A stretch of 64,000 bases of DNA from Methylobacterium sp. WL1 (GCF_008000895.1 NZ_CP042823.1:4505001-4569000); one strand, 5' to 3'; positions 27,921 to 37,443 are shown, counted from the stretch's first letter. Notes: generated from the sequence alone by a model not told the origin. Numbers and translations: made by a program.

Positions 27921-29332
27921 CTAGCGCGCCACCGGCCGTCCCGACCGGCCGCGCGGCCCGCGAAGCACCAGCACGCAGCTGGCGGCCAGGGTCGCGGTGA
28001 TCACGGCGAACATGGCGTGGATCCCGTAGCCTTCGAGGATCGGCAGCAGGACGACCGGGGTCAGGGCTGCCGCGATCCGGCCGGTCGCCCAGGCGCAGGT
28101 GAGGGCCGAGGCCCGCAGGGCGGTCGACAGCAGCTCCGTCGCGTAGATGGCGAGGACGCCGCCGTAGATCGCGGCGGCGGTGTTGAACGCCAGGCCGACC
28201 AGGACCAGGACCGTGAAGGCCTCGGCGACGGCGAAGCTCGTGCCCAGGACCACCATCGCGACCGCCAGGACGACCAGGCAGGCGCGCCGCTCCAGGCGGT
28301 CGATCACCGTGGCGGTGAGCAGAGTTCCGAGCGGCGGCCCCAGCATCGACAGCCCGGCGAAGATCAGGGATTGATCGATCCGAAAGCCCTTGCCGATCAT
28401 CACGACGGCGCTCAGCAGGGGAAAGCCCACCGTCGCCCAGGGGCTGAGCCCGTAGAGCGCGACGAACAGCACGGTCCGGCGCAGCTGCCGCGGCTCGGCC
28501 AGCAGCGCCCGCAGCCCCGCCCGCACCGGACCGGCCGCCGGCTCCGCGGCGGGCGCCCCGGCGGGTCCCTCCGGGGCGCGAGGCCGGCCGCGTCCTCGAA
28601 GCGCCCGCAGGCCCGGTCGGCCGCCTCGGCCCGGCCGACCGAGGCGAGCCAGCGCGGGGATTCCGGCAGCAGGGCGAACAGGATGGTGCCGATCACGGCC
28701 AGCACCCCGCCCAGGATCAGCGCCCAGCGCCAGGGCGCGATCCCCAGCGGCGGGCTCGGGGCGAGGCCCTGGACCAGCAGGATCACCGCGGAGGCGCCCA
28801 GGAAGCCGATCCCGGCGCAGAGCATCAGCATCGCCCCGCGCCGCCGGGGCGGCATCACGTCGGCGAGATACGTCGCGGCCAGGGGCGGGAAGCCGCCGAT
28901 CGCGAAGCCCGACACCACCCGGGCCCCGGTGAGCTGCGTGAGGCCCGAACTCGCCGCCGCGGCCAGCGACCCCACCGCCATCAGCGCGAGGGTGCCCTGG
29001 AGCGCCCGGCGGCGCCCGAACCGGTCGCCGACCAGGCCGAAGACCGGCGCCCCCACGGCGCCCCCGGCGAAGACCGAGGCCAGCAGCAGGGACAGGTCGC
29101 CCCGGGGCATGCTGTGGGGGGGCGCCAGGAAGATCGCCGCCAGGGCGTTGCTGAGGGCGACCTCGGCCACGTCGGTGAACAGGCCGAGGGTGCACACCGC
29201 CAGGATCGCCAGATGGAGCCGCGTCAGCGGCAAGCCGTCGAGCCGCGCCGTGATCGCGGTCAGGGACCCGGGCGGATCGGATGGCGGGGCGCCGCGGGGG
29301 GCGGCAGGGCGTGCGGATGCGTCGTTCACCAC
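27921..29332 (-). pseudogene. MFS transporter, interrupted by a one-base frameshift
   Basis: The first part (from ATG 29332) encodes helices 1-6 with MFS signatures GDRFGRRRA and ALLPESPRWL. The second part, in another frame down to 27921, encodes helices 7-12 (VLFVALYGLSPWATVGFPLL, VIDRLERRACLVVLAVAMVV, FNTAAAIYGGVLAIYATELL). Adding one C to the C4 run at 28573-28576 restores a single protein of about 470 residues with the sugar/metabolite-porter pattern, at the loop between the halves. The substrate is unknown. The coding signal is unspoiled elsewhere, so a sequencing error is at least as likely as real inactivation. Confidence 0.82.
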
Positions 29333-29516
29333 AGGGGTCCCCGTTCGACCGACAGGCGATCGAGCCGGTGGGCGGTCCTGATAGCGGCGCGGGTTCCGGA
29401 TTCAAAGTCCGATGCCGGCCGCGCCCGCGGTCGCCCCAACACGGAGACGTGATGGACTGCTTTAACGCTTCTCTAGGAATGAATACGTGACTGATCGATC
29501 TATAGAAGCCTGAGCC

Positions 29517-30959
29517 GTGACGATGAGAACCGCCGCTGTTCTTGGTGCCGACACCGACGCACCGGATGGGCGGGCGATCCAGATCCTGAAGCTGTCGATG
29601 GCGGCGAGCGGACGGCTCCGGCAGCCGGTGCCGGGCTTTGCGATCGGCACGGCCACCTTCCTGGTCGCGCTCCTGCTGCGCTTCGCACTCCATCCCGTTC
29701 TGCCGCCGGGATTTCCGTTCTTCACGTTCTTCCCCGCGGTCATCCTGTCGACGTTCCTGTGCGGCGCGCGCGCCGGCACCGTCTGCGCGGTCCTGTCCGG
29801 CGTCGCGGCGTGGTACTTCTTCATCCCGCCCCTGGGCTCGTTCGTCCTCGACCGCACGGTCCTCACCGCGCTGGCCCTGTTCGCCCTCGTCGCCGGGATC
29901 GACATCCTCCTGATCGACGTGGTGCAGCGGGTGACCGCCGGGCTGATCGGCGCCGAGGCGGAGGCGCGGCACCTGCTCGCGCAGCAGCGCCGGCTCGTCG
30001 AGGATCTCCGGACGGAGACCGACAGCCGCGTGATGCACCAGACGCTCGCCGAGAAGTCCCTGCTGCTCGACCTCGCCCTGAAGGCCGCCCAGGCCGGGAC
30101 GTGGCACTACCGGGTCGCCACCGGGCGGGTGCTCCTCTCGGCCGAGATGGCCCGGCAGCACGGGCTGGGCGAGGCCGAGATCGAGATCGACATCGCGCGG
30201 GACTGGCGGCCGCTGGTGCATCCCGACGATGCCGAGCGGACCCTGACCGCCCTCGACCGCGCCATCGCCACGCGCGGCACCTTCGAGACCGAGTTCCGCA
30301 TCGGTCGCGCGAACGGCGAGACGCGCTGGGTCAGCGGAACCGGCCGGGTCGAGGTCGACGACCGGGGCGAGCCGGAATGGGTCGTCGGCCTGACCTTCGA
30401 CATCACCGATCGCAAGCGCGCCGAGCAGCAGATCGCCCATCTCGCGCATCACGATCCCCTCACGGGGCTCGCCAACCGGACCCGGTTCCGGGAGCAGTTC
30501 CTCCGGGAGATCGCCCTGGTGAAGCGCGGCGGTGCCGGCTGCGCGCTGCTGTGCCTCGACCTCGACGGGTTCAAGGCCGTCAACGACACCCTCGGTCACG
30601 CCGCGGGCGACGCCGTGCTGCGCATCCTTGCGGACCGGATGCGGGCCATCGTGCGGATCGAGGACACGCTGGCGCGCCTGGGCGGCGACGAGTTCGTGGT
30701 CATCCAGACCGGCCTGGACCAGGCCGCCGACGCGGCCATCCTGGCCGAGCGCCTGACCCGGACCATCAGCGCCCCCTGCCGGATCGACGGCAGCGACGTG
30801 TCCGTGGGCGTCAGCATCGGCGTCGCCTTGATCCCGGCCGACGGGATCGAGCCCGACGCGATCTACCAGAGCGCCGACCGGGCCCTGTACCAGGCCAAGG
30901 CACAGGGCCGCGGCACCTACCGGTGGGCCGGGCGCCTGGACCGGGGGGCGCTTTCCTAG
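29517..30959 (+). CDS. Membrane diguanylate cyclase (DUF4118-PAS-GGDEF)
   Basis: 480 residues from a GTG at 29517 (ATG two codons later). Residues ~40-140 form four membrane helices of the DUF4118/KdpD-like type (FPFFTFFPAVILSTFLCGARAGTVCAVLSG). A short coiled segment follows, then a PAS/PAC domain (AGTWHYRVATGRVLLSAEMAR to VGLTFDITDRKRAE). A GGDEF domain follows with LGGDEFVV at about 388-395, so cyclase activity is expected. The c-di-GMP it makes could influence the cellulose synthase encoded 14 kb away, but this is inference. Confidence 0.93.
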   Translation: MTMRTAAVLGADTDAPDGRAIQILKLSMAASGRLRQPVPGFAIGTATFLVALLLRFALHPVLPPGFPFFTFFPAVILSTFLCGARAGTVCAVLSGVAAWYFFIPPLGSFVLDRTVLTALALFALVAGIDILLIDVVQRVTAGLIGAEAEARHLLAQQRRLVEDLRTETDSRVMHQTLAEKSLLLDLALKAAQAGTWHYRVATGRVLLSAEMARQHGLGEAEIEIDIARDWRPLVHPDDAERTLTALDRAIATRGTFETEFRIGRANGETRWVSGTGRVEVDDRGEPEWVVGLTFDITDRKRAEQQIAHLAHHDPLTGLANRTRFREQFLREIALVKRGGAGCALLCLDLDGFKAVNDTLGHAAGDAVLRILADRMRAIVRIEDTLARLGGDEFVVIQTGLDQAADAAILAERLTRTISAPCRIDGSDVSVGVSIGVALIPADGIEPDAIYQSADRALYQAKAQGRGTYRWAGRLDRGALS

Positions 30960-31003
30960 AGCGCTCACCGCCGACGTGGATACCGGTTCGGCGTAAGCGC
31001 GCG

Positions 31004-31987
31004 TCAGACCACGGCGTGAGAGCCGGCGGCCAGGAGGCGGTCCCCGAACCTGGGCGACCGGACATCACGCGCCGCGACCCCGAAGCGCCGACGGAACGCC
31101 CGGCTGAAGGCCGACGCATCGGTGAAGCCGCACCGGAGCATGATCGTCGCGATGCTGTCGTGCGCGTGCGCCGGGACGGAGAGGTAGCGGTGCGCGCGGT
31201 CCAGGCGCGCGTCGCGGATCGACGCCGCGACGCCGTCGCCGTCCGCGAAGGCGGTGTAGAGCCGGCTGCGGGACACGCACAGGCTTCGGCACAGGGCGTC
31301 CGTGCCGAATTCCGGATCGTGCAGGCGACGCTGGATTTGCACCGAGGCCAGGGACTTCAGCGCGTCGACCGAGATCGGATCCTCCGACACCCCCGTGAAA
31401 CTGCGCAGCAGGTGCAGGCCCCCCTCGACCGCGATCCCGGCCTGGGCCTCGGACATCGTCGCGACCTGCCCGGCATAGGCCTGCATGTAGGACACGAAGA
31501 GGGTGTTGAGATGGCCCTTGCCGATCGTGTGCCCGGCGAAGGTCTCGGGCTCGCCGACATGGGCCCGGAACAGGGCTCGCGACGTGATCAGCCGGATCTC
31601 CTCGTAATCCTCGTAGCCGCCCGCGCGATAGGGACGGCTGGTGTCGACGATGCAGATGTCGCCGGGCACCATCCGGGCGCCGCGATTGCCCTGCTCGGCG
31701 TATCCGGTGCCCCGGACGAACACCGCGATCGTCATGGCGTCGCGTCCGTCCCGCCGGATGTGCTGCGCCGGCCGGGCGATGTCGATGGTCCTGCTCTGCG
31801 TGTGCAGAAGGGTGCTGTGCGCGGTCTCGGCGACGAGGCGGCGGGCCGCGAAGGCGGGCGACCGGTCCAGCCCGCTGCTGACGACGCCGGTCATGGCCAG
31901 CGCGGTGTGGCGCCAGAACTCGAAGGCCCGCTCGGGTTCGACCTCGGCCGTGCTCTGGACGAGCGTTTTGACGGGGTCGGCGGACAC
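31004..31987 (-). CDS. AraC-family transcriptional regulator (paralogue 2)
   Basis: 327 residues. It aligns along its whole length with the regulator at 26290-27279: the same AEVEPERAFEFW start, GTGYAEQGNRGARMVPGDI in the sensor, and LYTAFADGDGVAASI with CGFTDASAFSRAFRRRF in the double helix-turn-helix. It converges with the diguanylate cyclase gene, 44 bases away. Ligand and targets are unknown. Confidence 0.9.
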   Translation of the reverse strand: MSADPVKTLVQSTAEVEPERAFEFWRHTALAMTGVVSSGLDRSPAFAARRLVAETAHSTLLHTQSRTIDIARPAQHIRRDGRDAMTIAVFVRGTGYAEQGNRGARMVPGDICIVDTSRPYRAGGYEDYEEIRLITSRALFRAHVGEPETFAGHTIGKGHLNTLFVSYMQAYAGQVATMSEAQAGIAVEGGLHLLRSFTGVSEDPISVDALKSLASVQIQRRLHDPEFGTDALCRSLCVSRSRLYTAFADGDGVAASIRDARLDRAHRYLSVPAHAHDSIATIMLRCGFTDASAFSRAFRRRFGVAARDVRSPRFGDRLLAAGSHAVV

Positions 31988-32126
31988 GGGATGCTCACTC
32001 TACGGCCGGATACCCAGTCTCGGCCTCGGACCGGAAGGGAGAAGCCTATCTGTGGCGCAGAACGTCATTGTGTATGGCCCGAAGACTGTTGTTTTCGGGC
32101 CAAGCCCGGGCCGGCCGGCGGGCGGA

Positions 32127-32495
32127 TCAGTGCGGCCCGGGGACGAGCCGCAACCGGTCGATCTTCCCGACGCGCGGACGGGATCGCGCGACCAGGTCGC
32201 CGAACACGTCCCGGGAGAACAGCCTCAGCAGGACGACGGAGAGGGTCAGCGAGATCGCGCTGGCCGCCAGGATGGGCAGTCGAGACTCCAAAAGCGGTAT
32301 GCGCAGGCAGGCGTTGACGCGGGCCGCAGTCGCGGGATCGGCCGGTCGCGGGCCGGACCCCGGTGCGGGGCCTTCGAGCGCAGCCCTGGCGTCGGCCCCC
32401 GTAAGGCCGACTGCCCGATCCGCGGACGGGCGGGATAACCTGCGACGGATCGTACCCGGACCTGTCCGTCCCGAAAAGGAACATATATAGAACAT
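32127..32495 (-). CDS. Small predicted membrane protein (about 122 aa)
   Basis: From the ATG at 32493-32495. The C-terminal half has one good membrane helix (LPILAASAISLTLSVVLLRLF) and a basic tail. The N-terminal half is low complexity, and the true start may be internal. It is divergent from the DUF6894 gene. No family recognised. Confidence 0.4.
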   Translation of the reverse strand: MFYICSFSGRTGPGTIRRRLSRPSADRAVGLTGADARAALEGPAPGSGPRPADPATAARVNACLRIPLLESRLPILAASAISLTLSVVLLRLFSRDVFGDLVARSRPRVGKIDRLRLVPGPH

Positions 32496-32531
32496 CCAAC
32501 CGCCGCCGCGCAGGATGAGGCAGGAGCCCCG

Positions 32532-32777
32532 ATGGCCCGATACCGGTTCCACTGCACCAATGGCCTGGAATGCGTCTTCGACGCCCGCGGCGCGGAGATC
32601 CGCGCGGCCGGGCGCCTCACCGTGCGGGCCCGCCGGGTCGCCGCCGACGTGATGCGGTCGTTGTCCGACGAGACCGACTGGTCGGACTGGCAGGTGAGCG
32701 TGCACGACCTCACCGGCCGGCGCGTCCTGGTGCAGCCGTTCCGGCAGCCGATGGCGGAGCGGCCCCTCGCGGCCTGA
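32532..32777 (+). CDS. DUF6894 family small protein
   Basis: 81 residues beginning MARYRFHCTNG, with DARGAEIRAAGRLTVRARRVAADVM and WQVSVHDLTGRRVLVQPF. This matches the compact DUF6894 pattern frequent in Methylobacterium and Bradyrhizobium. The role is unknown. A short gene with its own start region, followed by the beta-barrel gene 38 bases downstream. Confidence 0.75.
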   Translation: MARYRFHCTNGLECVFDARGAEIRAAGRLTVRARRVAADVMRSLSDETDWSDWQVSVHDLTGRRVLVQPFRQPMAERPLAA

Positions 32778-32815
32778 TCGGTTTCGCGTGCCGAGCGGTG
32801 GGCTACCATGCCGGC

Positions 32816-33499
32816 ATGATTCGATCCGCCGGTCCCCGTCCGCGCCGATTCGCGGCCTGCCTCGTCCTCGGGGGCGCCCTGTTTCCGGCCGGCCCCGCCG
32901 CCGCCCAGGCGCTTCCGCCCCGGGCAGCGATGAGCCAAGCGGTGCTGTCCCAAGTAGTGCTGTCCCAAGCGGTGCCGCCCACCGTGGGCTTCGCGCCGGT
33001 GCCGTCCTTCGCCCTGGATCCGGCCGCGGATGCGGCGGGCCGCTGGACCGGCTCCTACGCCCGCCTGTCCACCGGCTACGCGGTCGGCACGTCCCGCCAT
33101 CTCGGCAGCTACGCGGGGCCGACCTTCGGCTTCGAGGGCGGCCGGACATGGCAGGCGGGGCCGATCCTCTATGGGATCGGCGGCGGCCTGGATTACCTTG
33201 CCGGCCTCGATGGCGCCCTCACCCCCGGCTTCGGGCGCCTCGCCTACAGCCGCGACCTGGCCGGCGCGCTGGAGGTGACGGTCGGGACGCTGCTGAGCCC
33301 GGACGTGCTGGTCTACGCCAAGGCGGGGGCCGGCGCGGTGCACGACACCCTGCGGGTCGGGCCGACCCCGATCACCCCGCCCCTCACCCGGGAGGGCATC
33401 GCGCTCCTGCCGAACGCCCGGGTCGGGGTCACGTGGGCGGTCACGGACCGCCTCTCCGTGGCGGTCGAGGCCGGCGTCGCCCGCAACGGCCTGCGCTGA
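32816..33499 (+). CDS. Outer-membrane beta-barrel protein (OmpA/porin-like family)
   Basis: About 227 residues. A signal peptide (RRFAACLVLGGALFPAGPAAA) is followed by a short repetitive linker in which LSQ[A/V]V recurs, then an eight-strand-type barrel: GSYARLSTGYAVGTSRHLG, GPTFGFEGGRTWQAG, ILYGIGGGLDYLAG, PDVLVYAKAGAGAV, and a last strand ending VAVEAGVARNGLR. Small barrels of this type are common in Hyphomicrobiales and are probably structural. A T7 tract directly after the stop could be part of a weak terminator. Confidence 0.78.
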   Translation: MIRSAGPRPRRFAACLVLGGALFPAGPAAAQALPPRAAMSQAVLSQVVLSQAVPPTVGFAPVPSFALDPAADAAGRWTGSYARLSTGYAVGTSRHLGSYAGPTFGFEGGRTWQAGPILYGIGGGLDYLAGLDGALTPGFGRLAYSRDLAGALEVTVGTLLSPDVLVYAKAGAGAVHDTLRVGPTPITPPLTREGIALLPNARVGVTWAVTDRLSVAVEAGVARNGLR

Positions 33500-33812
33500 G
33501 TTTTTTTGGTTTCGGCTCGGTCCAGCGTGCGGCGGAGCGAATTCCGGTCAGCACCGACCGCGCGCTTGCCACCAGCGTCGCCATCGGCAGCAGAGACCGG
33601 CACCCGCGGGCCCCCAGCCCCGCAGAGCCTACGGCGTTCCCGCATCGGCCGTCATGGGGCGTGGCATCCCCCCGCCCGTGCCGGAGAGGGTTGGGGTGAG
33701 GGATGCGCCCGATCGGGAGAACCCGGGTCCTCCGGAGATGTGCGAAGCCCGACAGCCCCGGACGAAGGCGGGAAAGCGCGCCCGCTGTGCGGACCGCGCG
33801 CCCCGTGGAGCC
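33500..33812. other. Intergenic region, nothing recognised
   Basis: Lies between the convergent beta-barrel and mcd genes. Apart from the T7 tract at its start I see no gene or clear hairpin terminator. Confidence 0.4.
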
Positions 33813-34862
33813 CTATTTCGGCACGAACGCCCAGTAATCCAGGTCGAGGATCACGGCCGGGTCGTAGCCCTCGCCGGTGCGGTCCGGGAAGGCGCCGCAG
33901 GGCTGGTTCTTGGTGGCGACCGTGCGCAGGCGCAGGAGCCCGACATCGTCGCGCCCGACATCGGCCGCGGCCAGGACCTCGCTCCAGGCATAGACCGTGT
34001 CGCCGGCAAACAGCGGCGCCACGTGGCGGCCGGCATTGATGCCGGCGAGCGCGAAGGCGTTGCCCAGGCCGTTGAAGCTGAGCGCCCGGGCCAGCGAGAT
34101 CACGTGCCCGCCATAGATCAGCCGGCGGCCGAACCGGGTGTCCTTGGCGGCCAGGCCGTCGAAATGGACCTTGGCGGTGTTCTGGAACAGGCGCGTGGCG
34201 ATCTGGTGCTCGGCCTCCTCGACGGTCATGCCGTCGACATGGTCGATCTTCTCCCCGACCGCGTAGTCGCCGAAGCGGTGCGGGCTGCCGGCGAGCTCCG
34301 AATCGTAGGCGGCAGCCGAGAGCTTCGGCAGGGCGCCCGCGAGATCCTGCGGGTCGACCACCTTGGCCAGGCTCGGCACGTGCTCCTCGGCGATGGCGGC
34401 CTCCGGGTCGCGCTTGCGCACCAGGACCCAGCGGCAATAGCTCAGCACGGTCTCGCCGGCCTCGTCGGAGCCCACCGAGCGCACGTAGACCACGCCGGTC
34501 TGCCGGTTCGAGCTCTCCTTGAGGCCGATCACCTCAGAGACGGTCGACACGGTCTCGCCCGGATAGACCGGCCGGCGGAACCCGCCCTCCGCGTAGCCGA
34601 GATTGGCCAGCGCGTTGAGGGAGACGTCCGGCACGGTCTTGCCGAACACCATGTGGAAGGTCAGCAGGTCGTCGAGCGGGCTCTTCGGGTAGCCGAAGGC
34701 GCGGGCGAAGGCGTCCGACGATTGTACGGCGAAGCGCGGGCCGTAGAGGCCGGTGTAGAGCGCCACGTCGCCCACCGTGATGGTGCGGGGCGTGGCGTGG
34801 CGGATGGTCTCACCGAGGCGGAAATCCTCGAAGAACCGGCCGGGGTTGGTTTTCACGGTCAC
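33813..34862 (-). CDS. mcd: Mesaconyl-CoA hydratase (MaoC family), ethylmalonyl-CoA pathway
   Basis: 349 residues with two MaoC-type hot-dog domains: GRFFEDFRLGETIRHATPRTITVGDVALYTGLYG in the first and LIYGGHVISLARALSFNGLGNAFALAGINAG in the second. Length and sequence fit mesaconyl-(C1)-CoA hydratase, which interconverts mesaconyl-CoA and beta-methylmalyl-CoA in the ethylmalonyl-CoA pathway of glyoxylate regeneration. That pathway is essential for C1 and C2 growth in Methylobacterium (established knowledge). The gene is followed upstream on the same strand by the YggT gene, six bases away. No other pathway gene is in the window. Confidence 0.88.
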   Translation of the reverse strand: MTVKTNPGRFFEDFRLGETIRHATPRTITVGDVALYTGLYGPRFAVQSSDAFARAFGYPKSPLDDLLTFHMVFGKTVPDVSLNALANLGYAEGGFRRPVYPGETVSTVSEVIGLKESSNRQTGVVYVRSVGSDEAGETVLSYCRWVLVRKRDPEAAIAEEHVPSLAKVVDPQDLAGALPKLSAAAYDSELAGSPHRFGDYAVGEKIDHVDGMTVEEAEHQIATRLFQNTAKVHFDGLAAKDTRFGRRLIYGGHVISLARALSFNGLGNAFALAGINAGRHVAPLFAGDTVYAWSEVLAAADVGRDDVGLLRLRTVATKNQPCGAFPDRTGEGYDPAVILDLDYWAFVPK

Positions 34863-34868
34863 TCGATC

Positions 34869-35171
34869 CTACTGCGCGTACATGTAAGCCTGGGGCACGG
34901 CATATTCGTGCAGAAGCTTGCTGATGAACAGCAGCAGCAGGATCAGGATGATCGGCGAGATGTCGACGCCGCCGAGATTGGGCAGCAGGTTGCGGATCGG
35001 CCGCAGCACCGGCTCGGTGATCCGGTAGAGCACCTCGCCGATCTGGGCGACGATCGGGTTGCGGACGTTCACCACGTTGAACGCCACCAGCCAGCTCAGG
35101 ACCGCGCTGGCGATGAGGACGTAGATGAAGAGCTGGACGACCGTGTCGAAGAGCCAGATCAGGGCGTTCAT
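34869..35171 (-). CDS. YggT family membrane protein
   Basis: 100 residues with two hydrophobic segments (LFIYVLIASAVLSWLVAF and ISPIILILLLLFISKLL) separated by the conserved YRITEPVLRPIRNLLP motif of YggT proteins. These inner-membrane proteins are linked in some bacteria to osmotic tolerance or cell division, but the role here is not established. It may be co-transcribed with mcd. Confidence 0.92.
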   Translation of the reverse strand: MNALIWLFDTVVQLFIYVLIASAVLSWLVAFNVVNVRNPIVAQIGEVLYRITEPVLRPIRNLLPNLGGVDISPIILILLLLFISKLLHEYAVPQAYMYAQ

Positions 35172-35293
35172 GCGGGTCCGCGCGTATCCTAGGGGCGCCC
35201 GCGCGGCGTCACCGGGAGCGGTGTGCGGCGGGCGGCGGTGAAACAGGAATTGACAGGCTGAGCCGCCCGCGCCTACAAGGCCGGCGCCTCGAC

Positions 35294-35369
35294 GGGGCTG
35301 TAGCTCAGATGGGAGAGCGCCGCAATCGCACTGCGGAGGTCAGGGGTTCGATTCCCCTCAGCTCCACCA
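35294..35369 (+). tRNA. tRNA-Ala (anticodon CGC)
   Basis: A 76-base cloverleaf with encoded CCA. Acceptor GGGGCTG pairs with CAGCTCC, the D-arm is GCTC...GAGC, the anticodon stem CCGCA/TGCGG encloses loop ATCGCAC, and the T-arm contains GGTTCGATTCC. The loop gives anticodon CGC, reading GCG alanine codons, which are abundant in this GC-rich genome. Confidence 0.95.
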
Positions 35370-35535
35370 GGGGTCCTTGCGCAAACCGCAGGATCCAGGT
35401 GGTCGTCGAAAGTCACGTCATATCAGTAGCTTAGCTCGAGCGTCCTGCTTCAGCCGCGTCTCTGTCGTGTCTCCGGGGCCGGATCACCGGCCCTTCGGAC
35501 CCCGGTCTCCACAGGCCTCATTCCCGTTTCCTGCG

Positions 35536-35815
35536 ATGCTACCCGCGGTCCTCGATTGGTTCTTCCGCGACCGCACCAGCGGGCGCATCGTGATCGGCCA
35601 GTGGCCGAACACGCCGCTGTGGCTTTTCGGTCTGATGCTGTCCGTCGCTTGGATCGCGGGGGGAGGATACCGCCGTCGGGCGGTGGGCGGATCTCGCATC
35701 GAGGATCGCCCTTGCGGTCTGGGCGGGCGATGAGTTGCTGCGCGGGGTCAACCCGTGGCGGCGCTGCTTGGGAGCCACGGTGGTGATCGGGATGGCGGTG
35801 CGCCTATTCGCCTGA
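35536..35815 (+). pseudogene. Small two-helix membrane protein hidden by a frameshift (about 92 aa)
   Basis: From ATG 35536 the frame encodes MLPAVLDWFFRDRTSGRIVI and a membrane helix (TPLWLFGLMLSVAWIAG), then goes out of frame at a G6 run (35658-35663). Removing one G continues the protein as EDTAVGRWADLASRIALAVW, then AGDELLRGVNPWRRCLGATV, ending VIGMAVRLFA at the TGA 35813-35815. The restored sequence has the hydrophobic-helix and RGVNPWRR pattern of a small conserved membrane protein family, which I cannot name. It sits between tRNA-Ala and the recombinase module. Confidence 0.65.
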
Positions 35816-35871
35816 TCGCTTCCGGAGGCGATGACGTCAGCCGTGGGGAGCACAGGCGGGACGCTCAGTTA

Positions 35872-37443
35872 TCACAAGCCAAGGATGCGTTCCTGTGCAT
35901 TCCAAGCGGGGGGCAGCTCGTAGAGATGACGCAGGCCGATGCCCCGGGGCAGCCGCGCCTCGACGATCACCTGCACGATGCGAGGGGAGAGTAGGGCGAG
36001 GGACAGCGTCATGCGCACCGAGCGCTCGCTGACCTGCTCGGCCCTGGCGATCGCCTCGATGCTCGTGCTTCGCCCACCCACGAGATCCCCCATCCAGGTC
36101 CGGCCCGCGGCGATGCCTACGAGCATGCGGGTGCGATCCTCCGCCTTCATCGCCCGCAGCCGATCGCCCTCGCGCCCCGGCGGTACGACGATCGCCCTGC
36201 GGCGGCGCTGCAGCTGATGCGCGAAGGGCAGCGACAAGGGAGGGCGGTCGCCGGTGAGCTGCAGCACGAGGTGATCGGCATGCACCGTCACCGTCTCGAG
36301 TTCGGCAGCGACCACGGCAGCGTCTTCGAGCGGTACCGGGCTCGGTGCAGCGATGCTCCGTAGACCAGCCACGACCACCGCCTCGATCGGCCCGGCAGGC
36401 AAGCGCAGCCGCTTGCCATCCAGCCCGACCTCACGGGCGACGTAGTAGCGGTAACGCAGTGAACCCTTCTGGGCATGGCTCGGCACCATCGGCTCACCTG
36501 CCACATCGCGTAGGCGCCCGGTGAGGAGGTGCACGCTCTCAGATCGCCCGCGGTGATGCTGATGGTGGTTGGTGGTGAGCCGTTCCTGCACCGCCTGCCA
36601 CGTCGCCCCGTCCACGATCGCGGCATGCTGGCCTTCATGGACCTGACCCTTGTGCCGAAGCTGACCGATGTAGAGCGGATTGCCGAGCAGCTTGTACAGA
36701 TGCCCGCGCGAGAACGGACCCCCACCGGTCTCTCGCCCAGCCCCGTCGCGGCGGGCCGGCAGGGTGATGCCCTGCTCGTCGAGATCCTGCTTGAGCGCCG
36801 CCACCGTGCCGTGCGCGAGGTAGCCCGCGAAGATCGCCCGCACGAGGGCGGCATGTTCCTCGACGACGTGCAGGGCGCGGTCCTCGACCCGGTAGCCGAG
36901 TGGGACGACGCCGCCCATCCAGATCCCCTTGCGCTTGCTCGCGGCGATCTTGTCGCGGATGCGTTCGCCGGTGACCTCACGCTCGAACTGGGCGAACGAC
37001 AGCAGCACGTTGAGCGTGAGCCGGCCCATGCTGGTGGTGGTGTTGAACGCCTGGGTCACCGACACGAACGAGACGCCGTGCCCGTCGAACAGCTCGACCA
37101 ACTTGGCGAAGTCGGACAGGGCCCGGGTGAGCCGGTCGACCTTGTACACGACGATCACGTCGACGCGCCGGGCCTGCACCTCGACGAGCAGCCGTTGCAG
37201 GGCGGGGCGTTCGAGCGATCCGCCGGAGAAGCCGCCGTCGTCGTAGCGGCCGGGTAGCAGGCGCCAGCCCTCGTGCGCCTGAGAGCGGATGTAGGCTTCG
37301 GCGGCTTCACGCTGGTTGTCGAGGGAGTTGAACTCCTGATCGAGCCCGTGCTCGGTCGAGACCCGGGTGTAGATCGCGCAGCGCAGCGTCGGCCGTGTGC
37401 CGGGGGGCGGTGCCTGTCGTGGTTTGGACGACCGGGCACTCAT
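35872..37443 (-). CDS. Large serine recombinase (resolvase/invertase family)
   Basis: 523 residues. The N-terminal resolvase catalytic domain has the nucleophile S29 in AIYTRVSTEHG and VVYKVDRLTRAL and ASKRKGIWMGG downstream. The central recombinase domain contains GHLYKLLGNPLYIGQLRHKG, and a long C-terminal DNA-binding region follows. Such enzymes integrate or excise phages and islands, or act within alphaproteobacterial recombinase modules. Its ATG overlaps the stop of the DUF2924 gene by four bases (37440-37443). The three genes 38506 to 35872 form one tightly packed unit. Confidence 0.95.
   Translation of the reverse strand: MSARSSKPRQAPPPGTRPTLRCAIYTRVSTEHGLDQEFNSLDNQREAAEAYIRSQAHEGWRLLPGRYDDGGFSGGSLERPALQRLLVEVQARRVDVIVVYKVDRLTRALSDFAKLVELFDGHGVSFVSVTQAFNTTTSMGRLTLNVLLSFAQFEREVTGERIRDKIAASKRKGIWMGGVVPLGYRVEDRALHVVEEHAALVRAIFAGYLAHGTVAALKQDLDEQGITLPARRDGAGRETGGGPFSRGHLYKLLGNPLYIGQLRHKGQVHEGQHAAIVDGATWQAVQERLTTNHHQHHRGRSESVHLLTGRLRDVAGEPMVPSHAQKGSLRYRYYVAREVGLDGKRLRLPAGPIEAVVVAGLRSIAAPSPVPLEDAAVVAAELETVTVHADHLVLQLTGDRPPLSLPFAHQLQRRRRAIVVPPGREGDRLRAMKAEDRTRMLVGIAAGRTWMGDLVGGRSTSIEAIARAEQVSERSVRMTLSLALLSPRIVQVIVEARLPRGIGLRHLYELPPAWNAQERILGL

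Noticed and set aside
27921..30968. Very long minus-strand frame of about 1000 codons
   Set aside because: Only its last ~200 codons are real (second half of the MFS transporter). The rest is antisense to the diguanylate cyclase gene and out-of-frame MFS sequence.
35350..35369. tRNA-Ala 3' end as attachment site
   Set aside because: No second copy of this sequence was found elsewhere in the window, so no att pair can be claimed.
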